Source: Actinomycetota bacterium (lineage in GTDB: Bacteria; Actinomycetota; Acidimicrobiia; IMCC26256; JAENVU01). From it: a stretch of 64,000 bases of DNA. The stretch lies in NCBI GenBank assembly GCA_016870395.1, contig VGBT01000006.1, forward strand, positions 1-64,000, in the 5' to 3' direction. Shown piece by piece: positions 9,889-18,582 of the stretch. The notes below the pieces were generated by a model. The model was given only the letters and a program-made list of their open reading frames with translations. It made no database searches and was not told the DNA's origin. Each line of letters begins with the position of its first letter. Position 1 is the stretch's first letter. The position numbers and the translations under genes were made by a program.

Positions 9889-10830
9889 CTACGCGAAGTG
9901 ACCGGTGAGCAGGGCGCCGGCACGCCTGATCGCGTCCGCGCTCGCGAACGGCATGTTGACGATGACCTCGTCGACGCCAGCCTCGAGGATCTCGCCGATC
10001 CGCTCCGCGGCCTCGCTGTCGTTGCCGATGACGAAGCGCTCGTCGAGGTCCGCACCCGCGCCGGCGCCGATGATGGCTCGCATCTCCTCGGTCTCGATCG
10101 GGGAGCTGGTGAGCATCAGCGTTCCGAGCCAGGTCACCCGGATCGCGGCCGGGTCGCGGTCGACGTCGGCACAGTGCCGCTGGAGCACGTCGAGCAGGTG
10201 CCGGATCGTCTCCGGAGACCCGTGCAGGTTGCAGCGGTCCGCGTACTGGGCCACAAGGCGGAGCGTGCGGCGCTCGCCGCTGCCGCCGATCATGATCGGG
10301 ATCCCCTCCGCGCGCACCGGCCGGGGGAGGTTCCGTGCGTCGGTGATCGAGAAGTACCGGCCGCTGAAGGTCGCGTGGCCCTGGGTGAACATCGCACGGC
10401 AGATCTGTACGGCTTCCTCGAGCCGGTCGAGGCGCTCGCCGGCGCTCGGGAACGCGAAGCCGAGCGCATCGTGTTCCACGTCGTACCAGGCCGCCCCGAT
10501 CCCGCACACGGCACGGCCGCCCGAGATCACGTCGAGCGTCGTCACGATCTTCGCGAGCAGCGCCGGGTTCCGGTAGGTGACGCCGGTGACGAGCGTGCCC
10601 AGCTCCACACGCGCCGTGCGCGCCGCGAGGGCGCCGAGCAGCGTGTAGCCCTCGAGCATCGGCTGGTCGAATCCGCCGAGCGCGGGCAGCTGGAAGAAGT
10701 GGTCCATGACCCAGACCGAGGAGAAGCCGCTCGACTCGGCGGCGCCGGCGAGCCCGGCCACGTGCTCGAAGAGGTCGGCGTCGGGGACGTCGTAGGTGAA
10801 GTTGGGGATCTGGAACCCGAAGCGGGCCAT
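9889..10830 (-). CDS. LLM-class F420-dependent oxidoreductase
   Basis: A 313-residue luciferase-like TIM barrel. MARFGFQIPNFTYDVPDADL opens the first strand. The family segments FSSVWVMDHFFQLP, RVELGTLVTGVTYRNPALLAK, LDVISGGRAVCGIGAAW and IPIMIGGSGERRTLRLVAQYAD are all clear. Enzymes of this type use F420 or FMN to reduce or oxygenate small organics; the substrate cannot be predicted. The ATG at 10830 shares a base with the upstream thiolase stop (TGATG), so translation is probably coupled. One of four luciferase-like enzymes in the window. Confidence 0.88.
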   Translation of the reverse strand: MARFGFQIPNFTYDVPDADLFEHVAGLAGAAESSGFSSVWVMDHFFQLPALGGFDQPMLEGYTLLGALAARTARVELGTLVTGVTYRNPALLAKIVTTLDVISGGRAVCGIGAAWYDVEHDALGFAFPSAGERLDRLEEAVQICRAMFTQGHATFSGRYFSITDARNLPRPVRAEGIPIMIGGSGERRTLRLVAQYADRCNLHGSPETIRHLLDVLQRHCADVDRDPAAIRVTWLGTLMLTSSPIETEEMRAIIGAGAGADLDERFVIGNDSEAAERIGEILEAGVDEVIVNMPFASADAIRRAGALLTGHFA

Positions 10831-12017
10831 CAGACCCGCTCGAGCAGCGTGCCGGTGCCGAGCCCGCCGCCGCAGCACATCGTGACCAGCCCGAAGGTTG
10901 CGTCGGTGCGCTCGAGCTCGTGGAGCGCCGTTGTGACGAGCCGCGCGCCCGTGGCGCCGACCGGATGGCCGATCGCGATCGCGCCACCGTTGGGGTTGAT
11001 TTTCGCCATGTCGGGCTTCAGCTCACGCTCCCATGCGAGCACGACCGAAGCGAACGCCTCGTTGATCTCCACGGTGTCGATGTCGCTCATCGTCATGCCG
11101 GTGCGGTCCAGAAGGCGCCGCGTCGCGTCGATCGGACCCGTGAGCATGAGCACGGGATCCACGCCCACGAGACATGTGTCGACGACGCGGGCACGCGGAG
11201 TGAGGCCGAGGTCGCGCGCCCGGGCAGCCGTCATGAGGATCACCGCGGCGGCGCCGTCGCTGATCTGGCTCGCGGAGCCCGCAGTGTGTACGCCGTCCTC
11301 TCGAGCGACGGGCTTCAGCGTGGCGAGGGCCTCGATCGAGGTCTCACGTAAGCCCTCGTCCTTCACAACGCGCTTCGTCGTGCCGGAGGGCTTGCCGTCG
11401 TCGCCCAGGTCGGGTGCGTCGACGGCCACGACCTCGCGCTCGAAGCGGCCCTCGGCCCAGGCTCGCTGGGCGCGCTGCTGGGACTCGAGCCCGAAACGGT
11501 CGCAGTCGGCGCGGGTGATCCCCCACTGGTCTGCGATGCGTTCCGCGCCCTCGAACTGCGAGGTGGGCTCGTAGCGGGGGAAGTAGGACCGCGGGAGCGG
11601 GCGATCCATGTCCTTCACCATCGTGGCGCCCAGCGGGATCTTGCTCATCAGCTCGATGCCGCACGACAGCGCGCTGTCGATCGCGCCGGCCTTCACCATG
11701 GCCGCCGCCAGGTTCGTGGCCTGCTGGGACGAGCCGCACTGCGCGTCGACGGTCGTCGCCGCGACCCCGAGCGGCAGGCCGGCCGCGAGCCATGCCGTGC
11801 GGGCGATGTTGAAGGTCTGCGGGCCCACCTGGCCGACGCATCCGCCGATCACCTGCCCGATCGCGGCGGGGTCGATGCCGGAGCGCTCGAGCGCCGCGAC
11901 CTGCACGGCGCCGAGCAGGTCGGCCGGGTGCATGGTCGACAGGCCACCGTTGCGGCGACCGAGTGGCGAGCGGACGGCCTCGACGACGACGACGTCGGAA
12001 TCGGCGAGCTGGGCCAC
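10830..12017 (-). CDS. Acetyl-CoA acetyltransferase / thiolase
   Basis: Thiolase of 395 residues, cleaving 3-ketoacyl-CoA to acetyl-CoA and a shortened acyl-CoA, or the reverse condensation. The acyl-accepting cysteine is Cys94 (DAQCGSSQQA), the second catalytic set is in NGGAIAIGHPVGATGA, and CCGGGLGTGT closes the protein. GTG at 12017 follows GGAGG by 4 bases, giving the standard N-terminus (VVVVEAVRSPLGRRNGG). Its stop overlaps the luciferase-like gene, making a three-gene unit with the deacetylase. The FadA-type sequence suits beta-oxidation together with the acyl-CoA dehydrogenases and EtfBA in this window. Confidence 0.92.
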   Translation of the reverse strand: MAQLADSDVVVVEAVRSPLGRRNGGLSTMHPADLLGAVQVAALERSGIDPAAIGQVIGGCVGQVGPQTFNIARTAWLAAGLPLGVAATTVDAQCGSSQQATNLAAAMVKAGAIDSALSCGIELMSKIPLGATMVKDMDRPLPRSYFPRYEPTSQFEGAERIADQWGITRADCDRFGLESQQRAQRAWAEGRFEREVVAVDAPDLGDDGKPSGTTKRVVKDEGLRETSIEALATLKPVAREDGVHTAGSASQISDGAAAVILMTAARARDLGLTPRARVVDTCLVGVDPVLMLTGPIDATRRLLDRTGMTMSDIDTVEINEAFASVVLAWERELKPDMAKINPNGGAIAIGHPVGATGARLVTTALHELERTDATFGLVTMCCGGGLGTGTLLERV

Positions 12018-12082
12018 GGTGCCTCCATACCTGGTTGCTGTCACCGCAGAGCGGGGGACCGAATCGTACTGCGGCCCTAGAC

Positions 12083-12819
12083 CTAGAGGACCACCTTGCC
12101 GAACGTGGTGTCGGAGGCGAGCAGCTCGTACGCGGCCGGTGCTTCGTCGAGCGGGAGGACGCGGTCGACGACCGGCGTGATCCTGCCCGACGCGAGGTGG
12201 CGGCCCATCTCGGGCATGAACGCCGCGGTCATCGCCGCCTTCTCCTCGGCCGAGCGGATCCGCAACATCGTGCCGAGGAGTCGCAGCCGCTTCCTCATGA
12301 GCGGGAGGAGCGGGAGCGTGGCTTCGCCGCCGGCGAGCGTGCCTACGATGACGATCCGGCCGAACAACGCCGCCGCGAGCACGTCGGCTGTGACGTATGC
12401 GCCGCCGACGAGGTCGATCACGACGTCGGGCGCGCCGTTCGCGCTCAGGAGCCCGGTGAGCGTGGCCGGGTCGAGCTCGTTCGGGGCCACGACCCCGTGG
12501 TCGAGCCCGAGCGCGCGTGCTCGTTCGAGCTCTTCGGGTGTCCGCGCCGTACCCGTGAGAGGACACCCGAGGACGGACGCGATCTGGATGACCGCAGTCC
12601 CGACCCCGGAGCCGTGCGCAACGACCTCACCCGCGAACTCGACCCCGGGATGTCGGCTGGGGTCCCGGGTGGTGGCGGGTACAGCCCGGCTTGCTGGAGG
12701 AGGTGGCCGCGGTTGCAGCCGGCTGCGTGCACCCGGACCAGGATCTCGCCCGACCCCGGCTCGGGATCGGAACGCTCCTCGACCCTGACCGTGTCGTCGG
12801 CGACCACGACCGCTCGCGT
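12083..12819 (-). pseudogene. Zinc-free quinone oxidoreductase, three lesions
   Basis: Remnant of a medium-chain NADPH:quinone reductase. Its N-terminus (VVVADDTVRVEERSDPEPG, CNRGHLLQQAGLYPPPPG) is in one frame. A C-run at 12643-12646 appears one base short, after which FAGEVVAHG resumes in another frame. That segment runs straight into SGVGTAVIQIASVLG, skipping the roughly 80 residues that normally join them, so an internal deletion lies near 12610-12620. The Rossmann half and C-terminus (VVIDLVGGAYV, LASGRITPVVDRVLPL) are well kept. The expected ATG is ACG at 12819. Loss of start, frameshift and deletion together make a real pseudogene more likely than one base-calling error. Confidence 0.75.
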
Positions 12820-12874
12820 CGTCGGGAGCCTAGCGGCGGTTTCGCCCCGGGCGTGGCGGCGCTACCTTGCGGAT

Positions 12875-13225
12875 ATGGGCGCGTTGGCGTTCGTCGACTA
12901 TCACGGCGAGCAGGTGGTGCTCGACGGCCCGGAGGCGGTGTCGCTGCTCGCCTCCGCCGGGGGCCTGGAGGCCGCGACGGTCTCCGCGTGTCGCGACTGT
13001 CGCAGCCGGGTGCTCGCCGCGGTGGCGCTTGTCGACCTGCTGGAGCTAGCGCCCGTCCACCCGCGCGCGGGCGAGCTCGTGGAGTTCGCGGACGACGCGC
13101 CGACCCTGCATCTGTACCTCGTCGACGCCGAGGCGAGGTGTCGGCACCGCCGGTGGCGGGACCCGGGCCGTGAGGAGTGGCTCGACGCGGTGGCGCCTCG
13201 GGCGGGCCTGCCCCGACGTCCCTAG
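12875..13225 (+). CDS. Hypothetical protein with CxxC
   Basis: A 116-residue soluble protein not matched to a family I know. It starts MGALAFVDYHGEQVVLDGPEAV, has a CRDCRSRVLAAV segment at about residues 39-50 followed by a leucine/alanine helix (LVDLLELAPV), and ends in an Arg-rich tail containing RHRRWRDPGREEW. The CxxC with a later Cys could bind zinc, but this is speculative. The frame has strong third-position GC, the ATG is at 12875, and it ends one base before the convergent acyltransferase stop. Confidence 0.6.
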   Translation: MGALAFVDYHGEQVVLDGPEAVSLLASAGGLEAATVSACRDCRSRVLAAVALVDLLELAPVHPRAGELVEFADDAPTLHLYLVDAEARCRHRRWRDPGREEWLDAVAPRAGLPRRP

Positions 13226-13226
13226 C

Positions 13227-14615
13227 TCACGCGCTCGGGATGGGTGCGAGCAACGCGTCGAACGACTCGCGGAGGCACTCGACGAACGCGTCGGGGTCGG
13301 TGATCGCCGCCGGGTCGGAGTGGATCCCGATGCAGAGCGCGCCGCAGTAGGAGATGACGGTCACGTTGAGCGGGCAGCCGGCGCGCGGTCCCATGGGGTA
13401 GGTCGCGTCGATGCGCGCCCCGCCCATGTAAAGGGGGACGGGGCTGCCACGCAGGTTCGACGCCGCGAAGTCGATGGTGCGCGTCTGGGTGTGCATCAGC
13501 CCGACGAGCACCGACGTCGGCAGGCCGGCAGTCAGCGCGGCGAGCGGCTCGACCGCCCCGAGCGCGGGTTCCTCACGGATCCGCTCGAGTCGACGGTGCA
13601 CCTCCCGGAAGCGCTGGGCCGGATCCTTCGGGCCGGTGGGGACGAGGACGCGGCTCGGCGCGAAGCGGTTGGCGGCCGCGTCGCCCGCGCCGCGCATCGA
13701 CACCGGCATCGCCATGCGGAGGTCGTCGACGGGGATCCCCATCCGCTCGTGGTACCCGCCGAGCCCGCCGGTCACGCCGGTGACGAACGCGTCGTTCACG
13801 CTGCCCCCGAGGACGCGCGCCACCTCGTGGAGGCGATCGAGGGGCACGGAGAGCATGTCGAAGCGCCGTGCGAGGGAGTGATGTGCCATCAGTGGCGATC
13901 GGGCGGCGCCGGCGACGAGGACCTGACGCCGGATCGACCCGAGCGCTCGCGTCAGCACCGTGGGGTGGATCGCAACCCGGGCGAGACCGGACGACGCCCG
14001 CCACGCGGTCTCGAGCCCGGCGCGCGTCGCGTCGGCGAGCGCGTCGCGCATCACGTCGATCGGTGAGTCACGGTCGACGGGGTCTCCGGTCAGAGGATGG
14101 TCGGCGACCGCGTCGCGCAGGAGCGAGTGCATCCCGTACTGGGGGTCGCGCTCGGTGTCGACGAGGCTCAACGAGAGTCTGAGGCCACCGACGCCGTCGG
14201 TGATCGTGTGGTGGATCTTCTGGAGCAGCGCGGCGCGGCCGTGCTCGAGCCCTTTGACGACCGTGAACTCCCAGAGCGGCCGCGACCGGTCGAGGGGCGG
14301 TGCGCAGAGGCCCGCCGCGAGATCGAGGAGCTGACGCGTCGCGCCGGGCTCGGGCAGCGCCACGTGGCGGAGGTGGTAGTCGAGCTCGAAGGTCGGGTCG
14401 GGTCGCCACTCGGGGGGAACGAGGCGCAGCGGCGCCGACACGACGCGCTGGGCGAGCCGCGGCATCTCGACGAGCGCGTGCTCGATCTTCGCCTGCAGCC
14501 GCCGGTCGTCGGGCGCGCGATCGAGGAGCGTGAGGTTGCAGAAGTCGGAGCGCAGCGCCGGGTCCTTCTCGACCGCCCACATCACTGCCTCGGACGGCGA
14601 CATGCGCTCCGACAT
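13227..14615 (-). CDS. Wax ester synthase / diacylglycerol acyltransferase
   Basis: WS/DGAT enzyme of 462 residues, transferring an acyl group from acyl-CoA to a fatty alcohol or diacylglycerol to make storage wax ester or triacylglycerol. The N-terminus MSERMSPSEAVMWAVEK is typical. The catalytic HHxxxDG motif is HHTITDG at 135-141. Downstream family blocks are NDAFVTGVTGGLGGYHERMG and the segment ending SNLRGSPVPLYMGGARID. Actinobacteria carry many such paralogues with differing activity, so wax versus TAG is not decided. It begins a minus-strand run with a DsbA-like protein, a PAP2 phosphatase and a RecB-type nuclease. Confidence 0.9.
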   Translation of the reverse strand: MSERMSPSEAVMWAVEKDPALRSDFCNLTLLDRAPDDRRLQAKIEHALVEMPRLAQRVVSAPLRLVPPEWRPDPTFELDYHLRHVALPEPGATRQLLDLAAGLCAPPLDRSRPLWEFTVVKGLEHGRAALLQKIHHTITDGVGGLRLSLSLVDTERDPQYGMHSLLRDAVADHPLTGDPVDRDSPIDVMRDALADATRAGLETAWRASSGLARVAIHPTVLTRALGSIRRQVLVAGAARSPLMAHHSLARRFDMLSVPLDRLHEVARVLGGSVNDAFVTGVTGGLGGYHERMGIPVDDLRMAMPVSMRGAGDAAANRFAPSRVLVPTGPKDPAQRFREVHRRLERIREEPALGAVEPLAALTAGLPTSVLVGLMHTQTRTIDFAASNLRGSPVPLYMGGARIDATYPMGPRAGCPLNVTVISYCGALCIGIHSDPAAITDPDAFVECLRESFDALLAPIPSA

Positions 14616-14626
14616 GGTGGTGGCGC

Positions 14627-15214
14627 CTACCTCGGGATTCGGGTTCGCTTGTACTCGTTCAGGCGCGTCCAGCCGACGAGGTCGAGCGTGCGCAGCAGGT
14701 CGTCGACGCGGCCGCGCTCCATGAAGCGCACGAACACGGCTTCGTCACCCTCGATGAACGTGGGCACGCCGAAGACGGCCCAGCGGTCCACGGCCTCCGT
14801 GTGCTCCTCCGCGAGCGCCTTGAGCGGGCGGCCGCTCCATGCCTCGGCCTTGACCGCCGCGGGGTCGAGCCCCACCGACGCGACCGCCTCCTCGAGCACG
14901 TCCTCGTGACCCAGCTTCCGGCCGTGGTCGTGGCGGGCCGCGAACAGCGCGAGGTGCGCATCGACGAACCGCTCGGAGAACGCGTCCCGCACCGCGATCC
15001 CGTAGCACAGCGCGAGCACGCCCGTGCCCCAGGTGCTGGGGTCGCGCTCCCATACCGGGGCCTCGCCCTCCTCGACGTGCACCTGGTCGAGTGAGAACGG
15101 TAGGAACCGGACGTCGAGGTCGGCGCCGTCGCGCATCGCGTTGACGACCGCCTCGTGCCCGTTGCGGGCGAAGGGGCAGCGGTAGTCGAATGTGACGGCG
15201 ATCTCCCGAGGCAT
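14627..15214 (-). CDS. DsbA-family (FrnE/HCCA isomerase-like) protein
   Basis: A 195-residue thioredoxin-fold protein with the DsbA helical insertion. The active-site position reads FDYRCPFARNG, so only one cysteine (Cys13) is present instead of CxxC. That is the pattern of glutathione-transferase-like or isomerase members rather than disulfide oxidases. The cis-Pro loop is VFGVPTFIEGDEAVFV. No signal peptide, so cytoplasmic. Mycothiol-dependent chemistry is possible in this host but unproven. It lies between the wax synthase and the PAP2 phosphatase, with 10-12 base gaps. Confidence 0.78.
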   Translation of the reverse strand: MPREIAVTFDYRCPFARNGHEAVVNAMRDGADLDVRFLPFSLDQVHVEEGEAPVWERDPSTWGTGVLALCYGIAVRDAFSERFVDAHLALFAARHDHGRKLGHEDVLEEAVASVGLDPAAVKAEAWSGRPLKALAEEHTEAVDRWAVFGVPTFIEGDEAVFVRFMERGRVDDLLRTLDLVGWTRLNEYKRTRIPR

Positions 15215-15223
15215 GCCGCGAGC

Positions 15224-15763
15224 CTAGAACCAGCGGGCTGCGATCCGTCCCATCACGAGGCCGAGGGCTGCGCCGGCGAGGACGTCGGAGGCGTGGTGCA
15301 TCCGGACGTAGACCCGGCTCGATGCGACGACTGCCGCGAGGCCGTACCAGGCCGGGCCGCCCGGGCCGGTACGAGCCAGGATGACTGCGGCCGTGAACGC
15401 GGCCGTTGCGTGTCCCGACGGGAACGACGAGGTGATGGGCCGGCGCATCCCGAACGGCAGCGGTCCCTCGGCCACCTCGGGCTCGGGCCGGACACGGCGG
15501 AACAGCGCCTTGACGCCCCCGTTCGTGATCGCGGACTCGGCGCCCATCGCGGCGGCAAACTTGAGCGCGAAGCGCAGGTCGGCGCGCCCCAACGCGCGCA
15601 CGCCACCCACGGCGAACCACAGCAGGCTGTGGTCGGCGGCACTCGACAGCGTGTACATCACCCGGTCGAGCGCGGTGCCGCGGCACCGGTCGAGGGCACG
15701 GTCGACCACGCGGTCGAACGCGGCGACCGCGGGAAGCTCCTCGGGACTCGGCAGCGCGGGCAT
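15224..15763 (-). CDS. PAP2-family membrane phosphatase
   Basis: A 179-residue phosphatidic-acid phosphatase type 2 protein. The three catalytic blocks are all present: KALFRRVRP, the PSGH block (TSSFPSGHATAAF) and SRVYVRMHHASDVLAG. Membrane helices lie around FAVGGVRALG, ATAAFTAAVILA and the C-terminus DVLAGAALGLVMG. Family members remove phosphate from phosphatidate, undecaprenyl pyrophosphate or similar lipids. The neighbouring wax synthase makes release of diacylglycerol for triacylglycerol synthesis an attractive reading, but wall-lipid recycling is equally possible. The ATG at 15763 lies 11 bases after the upstream gene stop. Confidence 0.85.
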   Translation of the reverse strand: MPALPSPEELPAVAAFDRVVDRALDRCRGTALDRVMYTLSSAADHSLLWFAVGGVRALGRADLRFALKFAAAMGAESAITNGGVKALFRRVRPEPEVAEGPLPFGMRRPITSSFPSGHATAAFTAAVILARTGPGGPAWYGLAAVVASSRVYVRMHHASDVLAGAALGLVMGRIAARWF

Positions 15764-15774
15764 CGCCCGGCAGG

Positions 15775-16650
15775 CTACGGGGCGGTGGTGGTGAGGGGCA
15801 GGCCGGGGGCGATGACGGTGCCCGGGCCCAGCAGCTCCCGGGCCTGCTCCGGGTCGCCGCCGAACGCCGGGCAGTACGGCTGGAACGTGCAGTAGTCGCA
15901 GAGCTTGCCCGGCGAGGCGCGGAAGTCGTCGTTGGCGGCCGCACGCTGGATCGCGGCCCACAACGCGCTGGTCTTGCGCATCACGCCCGTGACCATCTGC
16001 GCCGAGGTCGCCATGTTGATCGCTTCGGGCGCGGAGAGGTAGAGCAGCTGGACACGCACCGGTCGCTTGCCGAGCAGCGACTCGACCATCGCCGCGTACA
16101 TGTGCACGCCGGCCATGCGTTGCTGCTCGTATCGCTCGCCGGGCACGGCGCCGGTCTTGTAGTCGGTGATGACGAGCTCGCCGTCGGCGTCGAGCTCGAG
16201 GCGGTCGATGATGCCGCGCAGGCGTACACCGCCGATCTCGGCGCGCACGAACAGCTCGAGACCGATCGGTCGGACCGTGGCCGGGTCCTCGAGCTGGAAG
16301 TACCGCTCCACGAGCGTGGCTGCGTCGGCGTGGAAGGCCTGCCACTGCTCGTCGGTGAGCTCGAGGCCGGTGAAGTCGGGATGGTCCGCGAGCGCCTCGC
16401 GTGCCGCGGCGAGGTCGACGAGCGCGTGCTCGAGCGTCCGGTGCTCCGGTTCGCGCAGCATCAGCCGTTCGAGTGCCGCATGCACGAGGGTGCCCTTGCT
16501 CGCCGGCACCGAGGGCGGCTGCGGGAGGCCCAGGAGGTACGACAGCTTGAACGCGAGGGGGCAGTCCTTGAACGCCGAGAAGGAGCTCGGCGAGAGGCCA
16601 CTCGGCATCCCGGTCATGGACGAAGCGTACGGGAGGGGTGCGACATCCAT
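15775..16650 (-). CDS. RecB-family PD-(D/E)XK nuclease with Fe-S cysteines
   Basis: A 291-residue stand-alone exonuclease domain related to the nuclease part of RecB/AddB and to Cas4. Motifs in order are SPSSFSAFKDCPLAFK, KGTLVHAALE, GIIDRLE and the catalytic VITDYKTG. The C-terminal LCDYCTFQPYCPAF supplies three cysteines which, with the one in KDCPL, match the 4Fe-4S iron staple of this group. Cellular role undetermined; no CRISPR genes are nearby, so a repair function is likelier than Cas4. The ATG at 16650 has AGAGG 9 bases upstream; ATGs at 16617 and 16608 are alternatives. Divergent from the luciferase-like gene at 16700. Confidence 0.82.
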   Translation of the reverse strand: MDVAPLPYASSMTGMPSGLSPSSFSAFKDCPLAFKLSYLLGLPQPPSVPASKGTLVHAALERLMLREPEHRTLEHALVDLAAAREALADHPDFTGLELTDEQWQAFHADAATLVERYFQLEDPATVRPIGLELFVRAEIGGVRLRGIIDRLELDADGELVITDYKTGAVPGERYEQQRMAGVHMYAAMVESLLGKRPVRVQLLYLSAPEAINMATSAQMVTGVMRKTSALWAAIQRAAANDDFRASPGKLCDYCTFQPYCPAFGGDPEQARELLGPGTVIAPGLPLTTTAP

Positions 16651-16699
16651 GGGGACATCCTCTAGCCTCCCGCCGACCGAGACCAGAGGGGGAGGCGTG

Positions 16700-17710
16700 G
16701 TGAAGGTCGACGGTGGGCTGATCGCCGAGTCGCTGAAGGGCGTGCCCGACGCGGCGCGCTCGCTGGAGGAGGTCGGCTACGACGGCGCCTGGTCGGCGGA
16801 GACCAGTCACGACCCGTTCTTCCCGCTGCTGCTGGCGGCCGAGCACACCGAGCGCCTGGAGCTCGGGACGGGGATCGCCGTCGCGTTCGCGCGCTCGCCG
16901 ATGACGCTGGCCAACCAGGGCTGGGACCTGAACGCGTACAGCCGCGGCCGGTTCATCCTCGGGCTCGGCAGCCAGATCAAGGCGCACATCGAGAAGCGGT
17001 TCTCGATGCCGTGGTCGCACCCCGCGGCGCGGATGCGGGAGCTGATCCTGGCGACGCGGGCCATCTGGGCGTGCTGGGGCGAGGGTGCGCCGCTGCGCTT
17101 CGAGGGCGAGTTCTACCGGCACACCCTCATGACGCCCTTCTTCGACCCGGGGTCCAACCCCTATGGCGCGCCGAAGGTCTTTCTCGCCGCGGTCGGGGAG
17201 AAGATGACCGAGGTCGCGGGCGAGGTCGCCGACGGGATCATCCTCCACGGCTTCACCACCGAGCGCTACGTGCGCGAGGTCACGCTGCCCGCGCTCGAGC
17301 GAGGGTGGGCGAAGGCCGGCAAGCAGCGCGCGGACTTCGAGCTCTCGGGCCCGCTGTTCGTGGTCACGGGCACCGACGAGGATGAGATGGCGAAGGCTGT
17401 GGCAGGCACGAAGCAGCAGATCGCGTTCTACGGGTCGACGCCCGCGTACCGCGGCGTGCTCGAGCTGCACGGCTGGGGTGATCTTCAGCCCCAGCTCAAC
17501 GCGCTTTCCAAGCAGGGCGAGTGGGTGAAGATGGGCGAGCTGATCGACGACGAGATCCTCGAGACGTTCGCGGTGATGGGCGAGCCCGAGCAGATCCCAT
17601 CGCTGCTGCTTGCGCGCTACGGCGACCTCGTGGACCGCCTCTCGTTCTACGCGCCGTACCGCAGCGACCCCGAGCGCTGGGCGAGGGTGCTCGACGGCTT
17701 CCGGCGGTAG
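16700..17710 (+). CDS. LLM-class F420-dependent oxidoreductase
   Basis: A 336-residue luciferase-like enzyme resembling the MSMEG_2256-type F420 oxidoreductases. Conserved blocks are GYDGAWSAETSHDPFFPLL, RLELGTGIAVAFARSPMTLA, SRGRFILGLGSQIKAHIEKR and GAPKVFLAAVGEKMTEVAGE. GTG at 16700 was chosen over GTG at 16697 because GGAGG ends at 16695, giving better spacing. It is convergent with the alpha/beta hydrolase, 14 bases from its stop. Substrate unknown. Confidence 0.87.
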   Translation: MKVDGGLIAESLKGVPDAARSLEEVGYDGAWSAETSHDPFFPLLLAAEHTERLELGTGIAVAFARSPMTLANQGWDLNAYSRGRFILGLGSQIKAHIEKRFSMPWSHPAARMRELILATRAIWACWGEGAPLRFEGEFYRHTLMTPFFDPGSNPYGAPKVFLAAVGEKMTEVAGEVADGIILHGFTTERYVREVTLPALERGWAKAGKQRADFELSGPLFVVTGTDEDEMAKAVAGTKQQIAFYGSTPAYRGVLELHGWGDLQPQLNALSKQGEWVKMGELIDDEILETFAVMGEPEQIPSLLLARYGDLVDRLSFYAPYRSDPERWARVLDGFRR

Positions 17711-17724
17711 CGCCGCGCCGTCGG

Positions 17725-18582
17725 TCAGTGGGCGGCGAAGGCCAAGATCGAGGCGGCGGCGCGATCGGGGTCCTGCTGCGGTCCGAAGTGCCCGCAGCGG
17801 TCCCAGATCTCGAGGCGCGAGCGCGGGAGCCGTTCGGCGATCATCCCGGCGAGCTTGGGGACGATCGCATCGGTCTGCTCGCCGCACGCGACGAGCACGG
17901 GGCAGCCCACCTCGGCGAGCCGCGGGTAGACGCCGTTGGCCGCGCCCATCGCATAGACCGTCGCCTCGTGCTCGGGCTCGCACTTGAGCGCCACGGTTCC
18001 GTCGGGCAGTTCACGGAAGCCGTGCTCCACGTAGGCGTGCAGGGATGCCTCGGTGAAAACGTCGAGCGGCGGCCGCGACGCGTACGAGGCGATGGCCTCT
18101 TCTCGCGACTGCCAGACGGCCCGGCGCTTGCGCGCGCCGGTCGAGAGGGGGTTGTCGTGGTGCGGGGGGAGCGGCTCGTCGCTCGGGAACACGATCGGCT
18201 CGTACGCCCAGATGCGCGCGTACGAACCCGGCGCGTCCGCCTCTCCGAGTAGCAGCGCGGCCGCGCCCTTCGAGTGGCCGGCGGCGAGCAGGCGTGGGTC
18301 ACCCGCGAGCTCGAGGTGGGTCATCACCGCGAGCGCGTCGCTCGCGAACTCCGCCCACGAGTAGGTGCCGTCGGGTGACTGGTCGCTGTCGCCGTGGCCG
18401 CGGAAGTCGAACGACCACACGTGGCGGCCCTTCACCACCAGCCGCTCGGCGACCGGTGCCCACACGTGGCCGTGGAACCCGGTCGGGTGCGTCAGCAGCA
18501 CGGGGTCGCCCGCGCCGCCCCAGTCGTGCACCGCGAGTCGCAGGCCCGACGGCGTGCCGAACGAGTGGGACGTGGGGGCCAT
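17725..18582 (-). CDS. Alpha/beta hydrolase
   Basis: A 285-residue alpha/beta hydrolase. The oxyanion segment HPTGFHGHVW, the block WSFDFRGHGDSD, the nucleophile elbow GHSKGAA and the catalytic-His region WDRCGHFGPQQDPDRAA are present, with the acid after VACGEQTDAIVP. Likely an esterase, lactonase or C-C hydrolase; sequence does not settle which. Its ATG directly follows the TAG of the upstream luciferase-like gene is not the case; rather, the luciferase-like stop codon is immediately next to this start on the other side (no gap), so this gene precedes and is transcribed after it. The pair is probably one unit read from the palindromic operator at 19756. Confidence 0.85.
   Translation of the reverse strand: MAPTSHSFGTPSGLRLAVHDWGGAGDPVLLTHPTGFHGHVWAPVAERLVVKGRHVWSFDFRGHGDSDQSPDGTYSWAEFASDALAVMTHLELAGDPRLLAAGHSKGAAALLLGEADAPGSYARIWAYEPIVFPSDEPLPPHHDNPLSTGARKRRAVWQSREEAIASYASRPPLDVFTEASLHAYVEHGFRELPDGTVALKCEPEHEATVYAMGAANGVYPRLAEVGCPVLVACGEQTDAIVPKLAGMIAERLPRSRLEIWDRCGHFGPQQDPDRAAASILAFAAH

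Noticed and set aside
15775-16650. Cas4
   Set aside because: Motifs fit the wider RecB-like nuclease group, and no Cas1/Cas2 or repeats are nearby.
15224-17983. A 919-codon open frame on the minus strand
   Set aside because: Only its last 180 codons make a recognisable protein (PAP2); the rest is antisense or out of frame to the nuclease and oxidoreductase genes.
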